A stretch of 24,698 nt of DNA from Azolla pinnata (Eukaryota > Streptophyta > Polypodiopsida > Salviniales > Salviniaceae), in assembly GCA_037176905.1 (NCBI GenBank), contig JBBBWG010006891.1, positions 71,382 to 96,079 of the forward strand, written 5' to 3'. The notes under the pieces are model-generated. The model saw only the letters and a program-made list of their open reading frames with translations. It had not been told where the DNA came from and did not search any database. Shown here one piece after another: positions 21,401 through 24,698 of this stretch. The position numbers and the translations under genes were made by a program. Numbering within the stretch: the first letter of the stretch is position 1; each line of letters starts with the position of its first letter.

Positions 21401-23147
21401 TCGATAAAGTCCAGCAAGAGAAAGAGCCAGCACACGGCTCTTTAGAAGTTCAAAGCCAAATAGGCACGCGCCAATATTAGCATCTGAGGTGATATAAGCA
21501 GAGACTAAGTACAAAAGAAGACCATAAACCCAGTATTGAAATATCATAGCAAAATTTCAGGTTTCTTTTTCTGAGCATTTCACTATTTAATAACATGGGA
21601 TTGTTTCAACCAATCAAATGAGAAATTATTAAGCTAATAATGGTTATCCTTCAACTTGCATACTAATAGTTTCTAGTGCTCCCTGAACATTTAAAATGAG
21701 TGGCAGGCTTTAAATAAACGAATTGGAAATTTGTAACTATCACTAAGTAAACATATTAATCAGGAGGTCATACCAAATATGAATACAGCGGCAGAGGTGA
21801 CACCCCCCAGCCAGCAAGCCTCTTTGGCTGTAAAACCATATAAAATCGAATATACAGCAAGTACAGCTCCTGAGCCCATATACAGTAACACTAGACGAGT
21901 ATTCCTGAAGTATCACAAAATGTTGCTTAAGAACGTAAGTGAGACAACAAGCAAAATTACTAAGAAACTACAAGAGGTTGCCCAGCACAGACAACGCCTG
22001 ACCAGCAGAAGTCCTCTCCATTTGTAAAACACAATTACTACAGCATCACTTAAGAATGTCCTATCCATTAACATAAGATTTCTGGTAGGTGATAATAATA
22101 TTTCTCTGGTGAGACAGAAATTAAGCACTTTCACACTTCCCTTACTTTTCATTGTGAAAATCCTAAATTGTTTAGTATCACAACATTACATGAGTCACAT
22201 ATGACAGGAGGATGCAAGGTTGAGGTGTCTGGCCTCAAAACTAGACCCAGAGACATCCTTTCCGTCTTCTATGTTCATGGGATTTCTCATTGACAATGTA
22301 ATAGTACTATAACATTCCAAAAAATGCAGAAAAACAAATGGTACAGCTATAGATACTTCAAAAATACAAAAATACATGTTTCACTAGTGATGGTGAAGAT
22401 GATAACCGACCTTCCCGAGTCAAGTAAGACAAAGTCCTTGAGGTCAGGTGGTTCTGGTAGGCAAGCTAAGCGTCCAACTTCAACACTGTCTGCATATGCG
22501 TATTTATAAGACCTCCGAACATATTCGTCCACATCCAAGCCAGCACCTATGCCAAAAGAAGAGCATTATTTTAACATCATATGCTCCCTTATAATGTACT
22601 AGAAATCGAAGCATACACTCTTGAAGTCCTCATTACCATTAAAAACCATTTTGCAGATAAATAGCATGTTTATTGCTAAAGAGATGGCAGAGACACCGAA
22701 AAAAAACCCCGATGCTGAGTACTGCTTTGAAGACTGTCTACCAGCAGTCACGTATATTGCTGTGATCTCATACGCACATAACAGAGATACAGACACTAAA
22801 AGAAGTACTGCAACAACTCCTGCTCCAACATTGAACAGAAGAAGTTAGGTGAGGGGAGAAAATGTGACACATGTATTCTGTTTTGGAACTTACTTGAGCT
22901 TTGCCAGCGGGTTCGCCACCAGAGCATAACAGCATAGCAGGAAAGTAGAAGGCATGTCCCAGGTAAAAGAACAGCAAGACCAATCGTATCATGCTCCAAA
23001 ATCTCAATCAACCTTACACCCCACAATATTAGCACCAACAGTGGAGACAACACTAATGCCCAAGCAATATATGACATGATCCCTGATAGTATGCTTAGCA
23101 AACAAAATCTTTTTATACAAACTGGCCATTCCCGCATTATGACATAA
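11877..23147 (-). CDS. DEK1: DEFECTIVE KERNEL 1 calpain (DEK1), 29 exons, first coding exon off the right edge
   Basis: DEK1 is the plant calpain: a plasma-membrane protein with more than 20 spans whose cytosolic cysteine protease guides epidermal (aleurone, L1) identity, growth orientation and, in mosses, three-dimensional growth. Placed exons join in phase to 2098 codons plus stop. About 45 N-terminal residues are missing compared with flowering-plant proteins of about 2150 aa, which fits one missing exon upstream of the acceptor at 23149-23148. Order: membrane part, charged linker with a laminin-G-like LG3 domain, CysPc protease, C2-like domain. The catalytic residues are all present: Cys in GDCWFLSA (codon 13385-13383), His in QGHAYSVLQ (12822-12820) and Asn in RNPWANEVEWNG (12676-12674). 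The protein ends FVLSVFTKASIILEPLG, as in the family. All introns read GT-AG except one with an apparent GC donor at 13903-13902. It looks like an intact, functional gene. Confidence 0.97.
12578..13776 (-). other. DEK1: DEK1 CysPc calpain protease domain
   Basis: Exons 13776-13672, 13400-13272, 13182-12802 and 12715-12578, all in phase 0, so each intron falls between codons. GRLGDCWFLSAVAVLTEAS holds the nucleophile. GEWVPVVVDDWIPC, GSYEALEGGLVQDALVDLTG and SSSGIVQGHAYSVLQ follow, and then RNPWANEVEWNGPW. Cys, His and Asn are all in their expected settings, so the protease should be active. This is the most conserved part of the gene relative to flowering plants. Confidence 0.95.
13904..16916 (-). 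other. DEK1: DEK1 cytosolic linker with coiled charged segment and LG3 domain
   Basis: Exons 16916-16845, 16462-16103, 16015-15900, 15814-15517, 15432-15113, 14652-14301 and 14212-13904. The segment includes TRNALSGTYSAPQRSASS and DTEWVYMWDKFGGYLLLLL. A highly charged, probably helical stretch follows (REKEMEDEVMVQKREEEGKG, 15800-15740). The laminin-G/pentraxin-like LG3 domain comes next (EGAVCILDAEP ... VGLRLVMKGD ... WHTVTVTIDAEVGE ... VWVGAKPPMDLDAFGRSDS). After it comes an acidic stretch and the basic SGRKRRAERDF, a site considered for nuclear localisation or autolytic cleavage in DEK1. FTDQEFPP opens the protease domain at the end of the last exon. Confidence 0.9.
17009..23147 (-). other. 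DEK1: DEK1 membrane part (MEM): exons and loop
   Basis: Sixteen exons: 23147-22894, 22819-22637, 22546-22411, 21904-21774, 21483-21369, 21289-20311, 20153-20043, 19955-19897, 19814-19643, 19500-19227, 19138-18988, 17982-17871, 17788-17623, 17537-17467, 17356-17265 and 17171-17009. They encode repeated hydrophobic spans such as GVSAISLAINMLFIC, VALGTIIS and GAIAAVIATI. The large 979-bp exon encodes the long loop: RLREGFRRK, a poorly conserved Ser/Gly-rich middle, then the conserved TTLLQDKGLDPNFAM and SLDADRDHQDNT. VYSPRVLPVYVYDAHADS is typical of the family. The loop middle differs strongly from the Arabidopsis and rice proteins as I remember them. The intron 18987-17983, about 1 kb, holds no exon I can see. 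Confidence 0.93.
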
Positions 23148-24698
23148 CTGCACAACAGCATACCAACATCATATTAGATACCGGCATAAAACCAAGAAAG
23201 AACTATTCCATAAAAACCACAGAGTTTTACAAATATCCAAGCCATATTCTTTTAGAGAGATGCTGTAGCCAAATGAATCCATTCTTTTTGTTCCGAGTCT
23301 GTTACGTTGGGGACTCGACTAATCACACATATCTTATATACTTGTGATATTTGGTATCAATCAAACGAAAGAATTGGGTTCCTGATATCAAAAACATTAA
23401 CATAAAAAAGAGGGGGTACTTTTAAAAAATAGCAAACCCATAATATGTTAATAACAGTTGCTGCACTTTTAATGAACTGCAGTGCCAATATTTTTCTACA
23501 TGCTCTCATAAGCTTTAACACTAGCCCTATAAGGTATGATTAGTATTGGAACAATTTGTTCAGCTTGCATTTGAATTTTTGGTACAAGATTAACTATATA
23601 AATCTTCTGATAATAAACCTGGCCAATTTTCTTTCCATCTTTTGCTTGATCCAATGAAGTCGAACGATATTTGTACTAAATAGACCCCAAAGTGAGGTAA
23701 CCATTAGTTTAATTAGTTAGTAGTGCCTTCACCATACTATGAGACCATGGTTATGATTTAACATGTCAAGACATTCCATGAACCTTCATTTTCCTTGAAC
23801 CATTTTCATGCATATTTTCAACCATGGCCGAAAAGACCCATTTCAGATATCTTTCAGTGAATGCATACGCAAGGCAACGAATATAAAGTTGTGATAAAAA
23901 AATTCAGAAGTAGCAAAAAATGGAAGGCCATAGACACCCTTCACCTACGCCAAGAGATGCAGAAACGAACTGATTCAGGGACTAAAAACAGATTCATTTA
24001 TTACTAAATCAACAAGTGTAAAGGTGATCTTTAATCCCTCCTTTTATGTTCCATTAATCCGGCTATCACACCAAACTCGAGAAAGAACTCAGAGCACACT
24101 TACGGTAGAATCTGTATGGCTATACTTCTATGATATATTGATGGGCATTGACCTAAAGAATGAGGTCAGAAGAACAGTAGGTTTCCATGATAACAAAACA
24201 ATACTTATCATCATGCTTGTTTGTGGATCATAATAGCATAAATTCCTTGTGAACAGCCATTGTAGCTGTTCTGTGGATTTGAAATTGACATTGGAAACAG
24301 CGTCAAGGATAAAGATATGTCAATCTTGGAGAAACATCATAACCGAGCATTACCAAGCATAAAGATTAATTGCAGGTCATAATACCGTAAATTGCTTGAG
24401 AGCAACCAATGTAAATGCCTTGTGAATTTGAACTGAACTTTAAACACGGCCTCAAGAATAAAGATATGGAAAGCAAGGTAGCCTGCTCCAGAAAGTACAA
24501 TGGAAGTAAGGCAAGCTGCTAGTTTTCTAAACATTTCATCAGCAGCATGGGGGAGAAATAAAGACAGCCTCACAAGCCTAATGATGCACGGCTATATATT
24601 TTCAACCTACCAAGATGAAGCAAGTGATATTTTTCCATCCAGATAGGCCAATACAATGGACTGGTCTGTATGATGACAAGCGCAAGAACAACTTGCAT
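23148..24698 (-). other. DEK1 first intron (part), with a duplicated segment
   Basis: No sequence here matches the expected DEK1 first coding exon (a short N-terminus with one membrane span), so the intron probably runs past the right edge and exceeds 1.5 kb. The DNA is AT-rich. The only structure I can support is the duplicated segment at 24225-24319 and 24375-24468. Confidence 0.65.
24225..24468. repeat. Diverged direct duplication of about 95 bp, copies 150 bp apart
   Basis: Copy one (24225-24319) and copy two (24375-24468) align end to end with one single-base gap and an estimated two-thirds identity. Both begin with TCATAAT and end with AAG-ATAAAGATATG. Read on the minus strand, both are open over 31 codons in the same frame and share the ends HIFIL and YYD. 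The longer open frame around copy two is 24573-24337. Confidence 0.75.

Noticed and set aside
24337-24573. 78-codon minus frame as the missing DEK1 first exon
   Set aside because: It does not resemble the DEK1 N-terminus and has no suitable junction to the exon at 23147; I keep it only as part of the duplicated-segment finding.
1-24698. CRISPR array, prokaryotic operon features, rRNA or tRNA genes
   Set aside because: The DNA is plant nuclear with spliced genes; the tandem repeats lack unique spacers, and I see no tRNA- or rRNA-like segment.

Overview
The window is nuclear DNA from a land plant. It has intron-rich genes with GT-AG boundaries, plant telomere-type AGGGTTT motifs, a plastid-type pseudouridine synthase, and a calpain of the DEFECTIVE KERNEL 1 (DEK1) type, which carries a many-span membrane part found only in the green lineage. 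The DEK1 protease core is close to the flowering-plant proteins as I remember them, but the membrane part and long loop are more divergent. A non-flowering land plant (bryophyte, lycophyte or similar) is therefore possible, but this is a guess.

All three genes I can support lie on the minus strand. From right to left they are: (1) DEK1 (23147 to 11877), complete except for its first coding exon, which lies beyond the right edge. I placed 29 exons whose phases all join, giving 2098 codons plus a stop. (2) A seven-exon RluA/RluD-type RNA pseudouridine synthase (9650 to 6702, 441 aa), probably plastid-targeted. (3) The first exon of a gene (1807 to 1366) encoding a RanBP2-like zinc finger, a Ser/His-rich linker and the start of a Gly/Ala-rich membrane segment; the rest runs off the left edge.

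The most unusual DNA is the 1808-4640 block upstream of gene 3. It starts at that gene's ATG with a four-copy, roughly 110-bp tandem repeat carrying telo boxes. It continues as about 1.75 kb of degenerate telomere-like motifs, almost all in one orientation. This part includes a short perfect TTAGGG run next to a (AG)29 tract. A roughly 0.9-kb, 26-bp minisatellite follows, in which nearly every unit carries one or two TTGAC(C/T) W-box cores. The minisatellite is free of stops over long stretches in several minus frames because 26 is not a multiple of 3, so it produces convincing but almost certainly false open frames.

From 4640 to 6701 and from 9651 to 11876 I see no genes. These stretches are intergenic or untranslated. 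Within DEK1, one intron appears to use a GC donor, and the first intron holds a duplicated segment of about 95 bp that is open in the same frame in both copies.
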